Shown in pieces: positions 1 to 5,542 of a DNA stretch of 5,542 nt. The DNA is taken from the NCBI GenBank assembly GCA_029934265.1, contig JAOZMN010000181.1:1-5542 (forward strand). The letters are read 5' to 3'. The translations under genes and the position numbers were made by a program. This stretch comes from Bacteroidales bacterium (lineage in GTDB: Bacteria > Bacteroidota > Bacteroidia > Bacteroidales > JAADGE01). Within the stretch, counting starts at the first letter, position 1. Each line of letters begins with the position of its first letter. Under the pieces are notes generated by a model, which was given only the letters and a program-made list of their open reading frames with translations, searched no databases and was not told the origin of the DNA.

Positions 1-1359
1 TCTTTTGAAAATAAAGCAGTTAAACTCGGAGTAGATGTAAATATAACAGGTATATTAGAACTTAAAGAAGGAACTGTCAGATTAGATGGAAACGATTTAA
101 CACTTACTGAAACCGCAGAAGTAAAAGGTCGTTTTAACGATAACTCTCATATAATTACAGATACTGCCGGCACATTATATAAAGTGTTCGATAATAACGA
201 AAAGTTTATATTTCCTATAGGCAACTTAAATGCAGAAAAAGGAGAAGACGGACTATATTCACCATTTACGATAGAAATTGAAAACGGAGATTTTACTGAT
301 AATTACAGAGTTGGTGTAACTACAATTAACAAAAAACACCCCGAATATGCTAATGTTGATAGTTATATAAACAGATATTGGACAGTAAAAACAGACGGAC
401 TTTATGAATATTCAGCAAAAGTAAGCTACAAATATCATACAAATGACATTATAGGAGAAGAAGATTTATTATTCGGAGCAACAAAAACTGATACTATTTG
501 GCAAGAACTCGGAGAAGCAAAAGCATGGGTAAACTCAGTATCCGGACAAGGACTGACAACACTAAAAGATTTTACCGCAGTAGCACGACCGCCTGCACCG
601 AAATTTTCAATTAATTTTATAGAAGAAACCACAAAAGAAAATATAGCCACAAATGTACAATATTCAGGAAATAATAATTTTAAAAGTTTGAGTACACAAG
701 TTGGAAATGATACAGTAATAGCGGTAATACCAACGGAAAATATTTTTTTCAAACAACTTGCAACCGACAGTACAATAACATCAAATATCTTTGAACTTAA
801 TGTACCTGACCGCCCCGAATCTCCTTATGTGTTGATGAAAAATAAATATGAATGGTCGGTAAACTTTGTTTACAACGAGCAAGACCCTTATGCAGAAATT
901 CCTCATACAGGAGCAGTACAAACCGAAGACGGATTAGAATTTTCGCAAGATAAACAAGAAACATGGACAAATATTGAAACCAACACAGAAATTGACGCTT
1001 CAGGTAAACAAGATATAGCAGTAAGAATTAAAGCCACAGAATATGATTTTCGTTCTTATCCGACAATAAATTTAGATTCAGTTTTTGTAACAGACGAACT
1101 TATTGTTTTTGATGCTTTTTCTCCAAACGGAGACGGAAAAAATGACTACTTTAGAGTACAAGCTCTTGATTTACAAGCTGGTTGCGAAGTCTCAATATAT
1201 AGTTCAACAGGAATACTTGTTTTCAATGCAAAAAACTATCAAAACGACTGGGAAGGAACAAATATTGATGGCGAAGACTTACCAATGGGGTCGTATTATT
1301 ACATAATAAAAACACCTAATAGGGAATTGCTTAAAGGTGGAATTTTATTGGTAAGATAA
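1..1359 (+). CDS. T9SS type B sorting domain (CHU_C)-containing surface protein, 5' end outside window
   Basis: The frame is open from base 1 to the TAA at 1357-1359 (452 residues seen). A GTG at 184 is not the start, because coding continues upstream without a stop. Residues ~14-195 resemble a beta-rich module common in large Bacteroidota surface proteins: a 'G-x-L-x-L-x-x-G' strand, then 'FPIGN' (~70-74) and 'NRYWTV' (~124-129). Two Ig-like modules follow, delimited by RPPAP (196-200) and VPDRPESP (268-275). The second has 'EFSQDKQETWTN' and 'VRIKATEYDFRS', typical of repeated adhesin modules. Residues ~364-452 are the gliding-motility C-terminal domain, with FSPNGDGKND at 373-382. This domain class directs export through the T9SS, so the protein is predicted to be secreted or surface-anchored, perhaps as an adhesin. 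That role is inferred. The signal peptide and total length lie outside the window. The PorP/SprF-type barrel gene downstream is the expected partner. Confidence 0.9.
   Translation, partial: SFENKAVKLGVDVNITGILELKEGTVRLDGNDLTLTETAEVKGRFNDNSHIITDTAGTLYKVFDNNEKFIFPIGNLNAEKGEDGLYSPFTIEIENGDFTDNYRVGVTTINKKHPEYANVDSYINRYWTVKTDGLYEYSAKVSYKYHTNDIIGEEDLLFGATKTDTIWQELGEAKAWVNSVSGQGLTTLKDFTAVARPPAPKFSINFIEETTKENIATNVQYSGNNNFKSLSTQVGNDTVIAVIPTENIFFKQLATDSTITSNIFELNVPDRPESPYVLMKNKYEWSVNFVYNEQDPYAEIPHTGAVQTEDGLEFSQDKQETWTNIETNTEIDASGKQDIAVRIKATEYDFRSYPTINLDSVFVTDELIVFDAFSPNGDGKNDYFRVQALDLQAGCEVSIYSSTGILVFNAKNYQNDWEGTNIDGEDLPMGSYYYIIKTPNRELLKGGILLVR
1090..1356 (+). other. Type B T9SS C-terminal sorting domain (gliding motility-associated CTD, CHU_C family)
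   Basis: These 89 codons show the family pattern in order. FSPNGDGKNDYF comes first, then the 'VSIYSSTGILVF' strand pair, then 'NDWEGTN' and 'LPMGSYYYIIK', and finally the closing strand 'KGGILLVR' at the extreme C-terminus. The length and the terminal position are those expected of a complete sorting domain. Type B domains are recognised by the T9SS and typically depend on a PorP/SprF-family protein, which is the next gene here. Confidence 0.93.
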
Positions 1360-1543
1360 AAAATATCATTAAAACAAGTTTAATAAGAAATTAGTCATAG
1401 ATAGCCTTTTTATTAAAGATGAAATAAATAGTTTTTTTCTCAGTCCGAAAATAGATTTTAATGGAGCTGTAAGTTGCTAAAAAAAATGAAAATTAAACAT
1501 AATTAATTATATATCAATCATATAGCGAGTAAAAATATTAAAA

Positions 1544-1557
1544 CAGACGGATGTCTG
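1544..1557 (+). repeat. Small hairpin in the leader of the PorP/SprF-like gene
   Basis: CAGAC (1544-1548) and GTCTG (1553-1557) form a perfect 5-bp stem around the tetraloop GGAT. It ends 16 bases before the ATG at 1574 and is the only GC-containing inverted repeat I found in the otherwise AT-rich gap 1360-1573. It could be an mRNA leader structure or a small operator. No T-tract follows, so it is not an intrinsic terminator. The rest of the gap holds no Bacteroidota sigma consensus (TAnnTTTG) that I can see, no RNA gene and no credible ORF. A 5-bp match can arise by chance. Confidence 0.3.
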
Positions 1558-1573
1558 AATTAAATCATAAAAT

Positions 1574-2515
1574 ATGAAAAAACTTATACAACTATTAATA
1601 ATGTTATTCTTGTTAATAAACTATACACAAGCTCAAATAATAACACAATCAAGCTTAGTTCAGTTTGATAAACAATCAGTAAACCCGGCTTACTGCGGTG
1701 CAAAAAAAACTAATGAAGTAAAATTACACCACAGAAGTCAGTGGGTTGGTTTTACTGATGCTCCTCAATATCAATCAATAAGTGGCACAATGATGACAGG
1801 AAGAGCAGTAGGGCTTGGAGCAAAAATTTTTAATTATAGCTCAAAGGGCATACAAAACTACGGCGGAAATATTAATTATGCTTATCACTTACCTTTTAAC
1901 AAAGTAAACTTATCACTCGGAGCAGGTATGGGCTTTTCTCAAATTGCAATAAACACTTCCGACCATGTAATTTACGAATCAGGCGATGATTTATTAAATA
2001 AAGGAGTTGAAAAAAGTAAATTGCTTGTTGATATGTCAGCTGGCGGATTTGCGTATAATAAAGATTTTTACGCAGGTATTTCTTCCATATATAAATCAAA
2101 AGTAAATTTTTCCGATTTGGAAAGCGACCTCATACCATCAGGCTTTGCATATACACTGATGGCAGGATATAACTATCGTATAAATAAACATTTTTTAATT
2201 ATCCCAAATGCAGTAGCAGTAAAACCTTTGAACTATAAATTTAACTACCAAGTAGGAGTAGCCGGAGTTTACCACGATATGATAATGCTTTCCGCAAATT
2301 ACAGACAAAATGATGCTTTCGTTTTGTCAGCCGGAATTAAACTGTTTGATAACTGGTTATTTATGTACTCTTACGATATGGTAACTTCGGAACTTAAAAA
2401 TTACAACAGCGGTTCGCACGAAATAATATTAGCCTACTTATTTAAACCGCGAACAGGTAAAGCAGTTTACAGTTCCAGGGGGTTCGAGCAAAGAAATATA
2501 TCATTTTGGAATTAA
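1574..2515 (+). CDS. PorP/SprF family type IX secretion system outer-membrane protein
   Basis: This is a 313-residue protein with a classical signal peptide (MKK, hydrophobic core 5-16, likely cleavage after TQA at residue 20), which fixes the ATG at 1574. The mature N-terminus carries the PorP/SprF signature: 'SVNPAYCG' (35-42; the family usually reads NPAYAG) and R54-x-QW-x-G followed by DAP (54-64). The rest alternates short amphipathic beta strands and turns, as in an outer-membrane barrel, and ends with the family's closing strand 'GSHEIILAYLF' (280-290). Length is normal for the family (~300 residues). In Flavobacterium johnsoniae SprF is needed for export of the adhesin SprB, so this barrel probably binds the type B sorting domain encoded just upstream. 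It is unlikely to be the core PorP itself, since the core porK/L/M/N genes are not adjacent. After the last strand lies a 23-residue basic, aromatic tail (291-313). The next gene starts 3 bases after the stop, indicating an operon. Confidence 0.92.
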   Translation: MKKLIQLLIMLFLLINYTQAQIITQSSLVQFDKQSVNPAYCGAKKTNEVKLHHRSQWVGFTDAPQYQSISGTMMTGRAVGLGAKIFNYSSKGIQNYGGNINYAYHLPFNKVNLSLGAGMGFSQIAINTSDHVIYESGDDLLNKGVEKSKLLVDMSAGGFAYNKDFYAGISSIYKSKVNFSDLESDLIPSGFAYTLMAGYNYRINKHFLIIPNAVAVKPLNYKFNYQVGVAGVYHDMIMLSANYRQNDAFVLSAGIKLFDNWLFMYSYDMVTSELKNYNSGSHEIILAYLFKPRTGKAVYSSRGFEQRNISFWN

Positions 2516-2518
2516 GAA

Positions 2519-4738
2519 ATGTTAAATAAAAAGTTATTATCAAAAATATTTAAAATGAAGAAAATTACATTATTATTACTTATTCTATACATCTCGACAA
2601 ATAATATTTTTTCACAAGGAATCTTTTCTAAAAATGAAATCGCAGTTTTTGGAGAAGACAATATTGTTGAACAATTAACAGTGTACGATGTTTCTACGGA
2701 AGGAGATTATTTTTTTGAAACAAATCAATATCGTAAGGCATTAGAACATTATCTGCCGGCTTATATTTTTAATTCATACGATAATATTTTAACTATTAAA
2801 ATCGGAAAAAGTTATTATTATCTTAATGATATTGATAATGCAAAAAAATATTTAATGTCTGCGTATAATGCAAACGACACTTTAAGTGCGAGTATTAGCG
2901 GATTACTTGCAAGGACATATCATTTGGATAGTCGTTTTAACCAAGCAATATCATTCTACGAACAAGCAAAATGCGATACAGCACAAGCAGAAATATCAGA
3001 AGATGAAATTTTAAGATACATTCAGCAATGCAAAAACGGGATACAATTTCAAGAAAATATTAATAATTTATATATATCAGAATTATCAAAATCAATAAAT
3101 ACAGATTATCCAGAATACTCTGTTGTATTACTTAATGATACAAGTATGCTTTTTTCCGGAAGGAGAAATACAACAACCGGTAAAATGATTGATAATGAAG
3201 ACAATATGTATTTTGAAGATATATACTTATCCGAAAAACATTCAGGAAAATGGACAACAGCAAAGAACATATCTTTAAATTTAAACACTTTTTCTCATGA
3301 TGTAGTACTTGGAATTTCTCCGAATAAAAAAGTACTTTTTTTGTACCGAAATAACGGAAATAATGGAGATATATACTTTACATACAAATTAAATGATAAA
3401 TGGATAGCCCCAAAACCTTTTTCTAATCTAATCAACTCCGAATACACCGAAAATTCATTCTCGATTACTGATGATTCAAAAGAAATATTTTTCACAGCTT
3501 ACAGAGATACTACAAATTTAGAACAAAGCGATATATATACTTCAAGGCTAACTGAAAAAGGAAACTGGACAAAACCCGAAAAAATATCAGGAAACCTTAA
3601 TACAATTTATGATGAATACTCTGTTTTTGTGGAACCAGACGGAAAAACATTATATTTTAGTTCAAAAGGACACAACTCAATTGGAGGTTACGATATTTTT
3701 GTTTCTAAAAGAAATCAAGACAAAAGTTGGAGCAATCCCGAAAATATGGGAATCCCGACAAACTCTCCATACGATGATTTTTTCTATTCAAAATACGGAA
3801 CAAAAGCATATTTTTCAACTACAAGAAAAGGAAACTTGCACCCAGATATTTTTGAAATAGATTATAATCAGCAAGCAAAAAAGGAAATTATTAATAATAA
3901 TCAGATAGCACAAAATTACAATAATATTAACACAACAAGTAGCTACGATTCAACCGCCGTGAAAATTGTATATGTGAACAATCCTGTTGCAACAAACACA
4001 AGTACACCCGTAGTACACAGCTCGCAAAATGTTGTTTACAACACAAAGCCCGAACGCCTACAAACACCAAGCTCCACAAATTTTGAACAAATAAAAGCCG
4101 ATGCTATTGAAACAGGTCATGTAATTGAAAATTTTACTTTTGCTTGTGGTTCGCAAGTAATAGTTGGAAACATTAATAAACTTAAGGTACTCTCTGCTTA
4201 TATGATAAAAAATACTGATTGTAAAATAATTATCAAAGGTTACGCATCAATAGAAAGTAGTATTTTTTATAATCAAAAACTTTCCAAAGAACGAGCTTTA
4301 AATGTTGCAAATTATCTTAAAAACAGTGGTGTTCCCGAAAAATTAATAGAAGTAAGAGCTCTCGGTATAGTAAATCCGATTGCATTCAACCTTATTTCAG
4401 GCAAGCTCAACGAAGCAAGCATGAAATACAACAGACGTATAGAATTTGAAGTAAGCAAACAAGGAAAAAACAAGCTCTATGTAAAACAGATATACGTTCC
4501 CGAAGAATTAAGAACCGAAAATTATAAAAATTTCGACCGTTTTACAATTTGTTTATACAAAGGAGAAAAAAATGCACCTGGTAATATAAACCAAATTGGA
4601 GATACCAAAACAGTAAAACTTAAATCAGGAGAATACGCACATTACTACGGTGAATTTTTTGAAATAGAAAATGCTCTATACGAACTCAAAAATATCAGAA
4701 AATCATTACCAGAGGCATTTGTTGTGCTAATTGAATAA
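2519..4738 (+). CDS. PorE-like TPR-PD40-OmpA family protein with SPOR-like C-terminus
   Basis: This is a 739-residue predicted periplasmic protein. Two starts are possible: ATG 2519 (longest frame, 3 bases after the barrel gene's stop) or ATG 2555, which gives a more canonical signal peptide beginning MKKITLLLL and ending near NIFSQ. The mature protein is the same either way. Residues ~55-170 are helical TPR-like repeats ('QYRKALEHYLPAY', 'FNQAISFYEQA'). Residues ~193-450 hold about five PD40 propeller repeats, each ending in a D-I-Y/F strand (DIYLS, DIYFT, DIYTS, DIFVS, DIFEI). Residues ~451-525 are a low-complexity Asn/Thr/Ser-rich linker. Residues ~530-646 are an OmpA-like domain (YNQKLSKERA 584-593, NRR 638-640). 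Residues ~652-739 resemble a degenerate SPOR domain. There is no lipobox cysteine, unlike the lipoprotein PorE. The inferred role is to connect the neighbouring PorP/SprF-type barrel to peptidoglycan. The family call is firm; the precise partner is inference. Confidence 0.9.
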   Translation: MLNKKLLSKIFKMKKITLLLLILYISTNNIFSQGIFSKNEIAVFGEDNIVEQLTVYDVSTEGDYFFETNQYRKALEHYLPAYIFNSYDNILTIKIGKSYYYLNDIDNAKKYLMSAYNANDTLSASISGLLARTYHLDSRFNQAISFYEQAKCDTAQAEISEDEILRYIQQCKNGIQFQENINNLYISELSKSINTDYPEYSVVLLNDTSMLFSGRRNTTTGKMIDNEDNMYFEDIYLSEKHSGKWTTAKNISLNLNTFSHDVVLGISPNKKVLFLYRNNGNNGDIYFTYKLNDKWIAPKPFSNLINSEYTENSFSITDDSKEIFFTAYRDTTNLEQSDIYTSRLTEKGNWTKPEKISGNLNTIYDEYSVFVEPDGKTLYFSSKGHNSIGGYDIFVSKRNQDKSWSNPENMGIPTNSPYDDFFYSKYGTKAYFSTTRKGNLHPDIFEIDYNQQAKKEIINNNQIAQNYNNINTTSSYDSTAVKIVYVNNPVATNTSTPVVHSSQNVVYNTKPERLQTPSSTNFEQIKADAIETGHVIENFTFACGSQVIVGNINKLKVLSAYMIKNTDCKIIIKGYASIESSIFYNQKLSKERALNVANYLKNSGVPEKLIEVRALGIVNPIAFNLISGKLNEASMKYNRRIEFEVSKQGKNKLYVKQIYVPEELRTENYKNFDRFTICLYKGEKNAPGNINQIGDTKTVKLKSGEYAHYYGEFFEIENALYELKNIRKSLPEAFVVLIE
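3095..3868 (+). repeat. About five PD40/WD40-like propeller repeats encoded in tandem
   Basis: Within the PorE-like protein, residues ~193-450 divide into units of roughly 50-60 residues beginning near 193, 257, 307, 362 and 415. Most units begin with an acidic or aromatic stretch such as DYPEYS, SEYTENSF or IYDEYSVF. They continue with a 'D-G/S-K-x-L/I-F/Y-F' strand, then a D-I-Y/F strand and a 'W-x-x-P/A-x-x-I/F' strand. The fourth copy (near 362-414) is closest to the PD40 consensus, with PDGKTLYFSSKG and GGYDIFVSKR. The last unit is short (~36 residues). These are protein-level repeats; the DNA copies have diverged. Confidence 0.75.
4106..4456 (+). other. OmpA-like domain lacking the usual diaminopimelate-binding Asp
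   Basis: Residues ~530-646 of the PorE-like protein follow the OmpA/MotB pattern: an early 'IENFTFACGSQVI' strand, then 'IIIKGYASIES', 'YNQKLSKERALNVANYLK', 'GVPEKLIEVRALG' and 'YNRRIEFEV'. The conserved Arg of the LSxxRA motif is present (R592). Fifteen residues earlier, where typical members have the Asp of 'GHTD', this protein has Ser577 (codon 4247-4249, TCA) in 'GYAS'. In studied OmpA domains that Asp and Arg together hold the diaminopimelate of peptidoglycan, so binding here may be weaker or altered. Confidence 0.85.
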
Positions 4739-4767
4739 TTTTTTTTTGAAAAAGTGCATAAATTATT
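4734..4767. terminator. AT-only inverted repeat in the convergent gap, possible weak bidirectional terminator
   Basis: AATAATTT (4734-4741, overlapping the TAA stop of the OmpA-family gene) and AAATTATT (4760-4767) are perfect 8-base inverted arms with an 18-base loop. The loop holds most of a nine-T run (4739-4747). The location between two convergent genes, 8 bases beyond the minus-strand stop, suits a shared terminator. However, the stem has no GC pair and the T-run lies in the loop and left arm, not after the stem. In DNA this AT-rich, such a match can be chance. Confidence 0.25.
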
Positions 4768-4775
4768 GCCATGTT

Positions 4776-5542
4776 TTACGTCATCAAATACTTATCTGAA
4801 AGCTCATCTAACTTATCAATAATATTTTCTCTAATATTAACCATTTTTTTATATAAATCTGTTTTCTTCTTTAATTGAAATTTAATTTGAGAACGTAGTT
4901 TTATAAAAAAACGACTATATCCAAATGCAAGCAAGCCGAAAATCGGAGCAGTTACAAAATATGCAACAGGATAATACCAACCTTCGGTAAGTAAGCAAAT
5001 AGGAATAGTTTGTAAGGCATAAAAAATTGGAAATGTGAATATACCAAGTCCGAAATTTATTGAACTTTCAAATTGTCGGTCTTCAATTTTGGAAGTAATT
5101 ATTTTTGGCAGATAATAAGCAATTATATTATTTAAAGCTCCAAATAAAAACACAGGAAATGAAGCTATTGCAAATAAAACACTTAAACTAATTTTCAATG
5201 CAGAGTACTGGCTTTCAATAATATGGTCTTTTAAACCTTCCTCTGATAACATTTCGATATATTCACTTACTTTGTTTGCAAAACTTTCAAACTCTTGTGG
5301 TTTTTCCTCTGCAAATTTCTCTGTAATTTCTATAGTTTTTTTATCGGCAAGAAATTTTTCATCTTGATTGTAATTTACTTTACCAATGCGAGCAAACATT
5401 TTATTATCATATATTTCTCTTACCGCTTCGAGTACATCATAAGTTTCAAGATTTTTTATATGTATTGATTCATCTTGTATTTTTGTTTGCATTTCGTTTC
5501 CTAATTCAATTATTGCTTTGGGCAAATTTTCTTTACTTTGCT
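4776..5542 (-). CDS. Probable PlsC-like glycerophospholipid acyltransferase, C-terminal part only
   Basis: The minus-strand frame is open from the right edge (5542) to TAA at 4776-4778, giving 254 visible residues. A TTG at 5525 is not a start, since the frame continues upstream as 'QSKEN'. The visible part starts with helix, including 'YDVLEAVREIYDNKMF' and an acidic stretch. It then has a hydrophobic block (about 115-143), two more membrane-type segments (about 161-183 and 187-208) and a basic, helical tail. The block 'DRQFESSINFGLGIFTFPIFY' resembles the region after the catalytic domain in the long PlsC-like acyltransferases of Bacteroidota, related to fungal SCT1/GPT1-type enzymes. Those transfer acyl chains to glycerol phosphate at the inner membrane. 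The catalytic HX4D motif would lie outside the window, so the call rests on recall of this C-terminal region. If wrong, it is an integral membrane protein of unknown function. It converges on the T9SS cassette, so it is a separate transcription unit. Confidence 0.55.
   Translation of the reverse strand, partial: QSKENLPKAIIELGNEMQTKIQDESIHIKNLETYDVLEAVREIYDNKMFARIGKVNYNQDEKFLADKKTIEITEKFAEEKPQEFESFANKVSEYIEMLSEEGLKDHIIESQYSALKISLSVLFAIASFPVFLFGALNNIIAYYLPKIITSKIEDRQFESSINFGLGIFTFPIFYALQTIPICLLTEGWYYPVAYFVTAPIFGLLAFGYSRFFIKLRSQIKFQLKKKTDLYKKMVNIRENIIDKLDELSDKYLMT

Noticed and set aside
435..752. Minus-strand open frame of 105 codons
   Set aside because: It lies wholly antisense to the surface-protein gene, has no recognisable domain, and the plus-strand frame has clear family motifs on both sides. 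It is a shadow frame.
1368..1384. Inverted repeat ATTAAA / TTTAAT just after the stop of the surface-protein gene
   Set aside because: It is six A-T pairs with no T-tract behind it; too weak to call a terminator or operator.
1409..1438. Possible terminator after the surface-protein gene: TTTATT (1409-1414), AATAAA (1423-1428) and a seven-T run (1432-1438)
   Set aside because: The stem is six A-T pairs with an eight-base loop and a three-base gap before the T-run. It would be very unstable, and such matches are expected by chance in this AT-rich gap.
1360..1573. Promoter for the barrel and OmpA-family genes
   Set aside because: I looked for the Bacteroidota -7 element TAnnTTTG with an upstream TTG and found no match. 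The gap may be an untranslated stretch within a longer operon or hold a divergent promoter, but nothing can be placed.
3609..3860. Plus-strand open frame of 83 codons in another frame
   Set aside because: It lies inside the PD40 repeats of the PorE-like gene, where the main frame shows conserved propeller motifs; its own translation is low-complexity and unlike any family.
4776..5542. Toxin, immunity or secretion-related membrane protein beside the cassette
   Set aside because: The convergent orientation and the resemblance of its membrane region to long PlsC-like acyltransferases argue for lipid metabolism; no toxin or secretion motif is visible.

Overview
The window looks like chromosomal DNA of a low-GC member of the Bacteroidota. 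The DNA is strongly AT-rich, the start codons lack clear Shine-Dalgarno sequences, and three consecutive genes carry hallmarks of the type IX secretion system (T9SS), which is known only from the Bacteroidetes/Fibrobacteres-Chlorobi group. No rRNA, tRNA, CRISPR array, insertion sequence or phage gene is visible, and the genus cannot be named from this window.

Layout. Bases 1-1359 (+) are the 3' part of a large surface-protein gene that ends in a gliding-motility-type C-terminal (T9SS type B) sorting domain. Bases 1360-1573 are a non-coding gap with one small hairpin just ahead of the next gene. Bases 1574-2515 (+) encode a PorP/SprF-family outer-membrane beta-barrel. Bases 2519-4738 (+) encode a 739-residue secreted protein whose N-to-C order is signal peptide, TPR-like helices, about five PD40 (WD40-like) propeller repeats, a low-complexity linker, an OmpA-like domain and a degenerate SPOR-like tail. 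Only 3 bases separate it from the barrel gene, so the two are almost certainly co-transcribed. A 37-base convergent gap follows. The minus-strand frame at 4776-5542 is the C-terminal part of a membrane protein, most likely the Bacteroidota PlsC-like glycerophospholipid acyltransferase, and it runs off the right edge.

How the genes may work together. Genes for a type B substrate, a PorP/SprF barrel and a PorE-like OmpA/PD40 protein are a recurring Bacteroidota neighbourhood; in Flavobacterium johnsoniae the barrel SprF is needed to export the neighbouring adhesin SprB. By analogy, the first protein would be the secreted adhesin, the barrel its dedicated surface partner, and the third protein a periplasmic link between that barrel and the cell wall. 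The acyltransferase is convergent, probably belongs to membrane-lipid housekeeping, and marks the edge of the cassette.

The most interesting details are in the third protein. Its OmpA-like domain has Ser in place of the Asp that normally binds diaminopimelate. It ends in a SPOR-like tail, and a disordered linker sits where PorE has a folded domain. No entirely new system is evident; this is a variant of a known T9SS cargo/anchor module.
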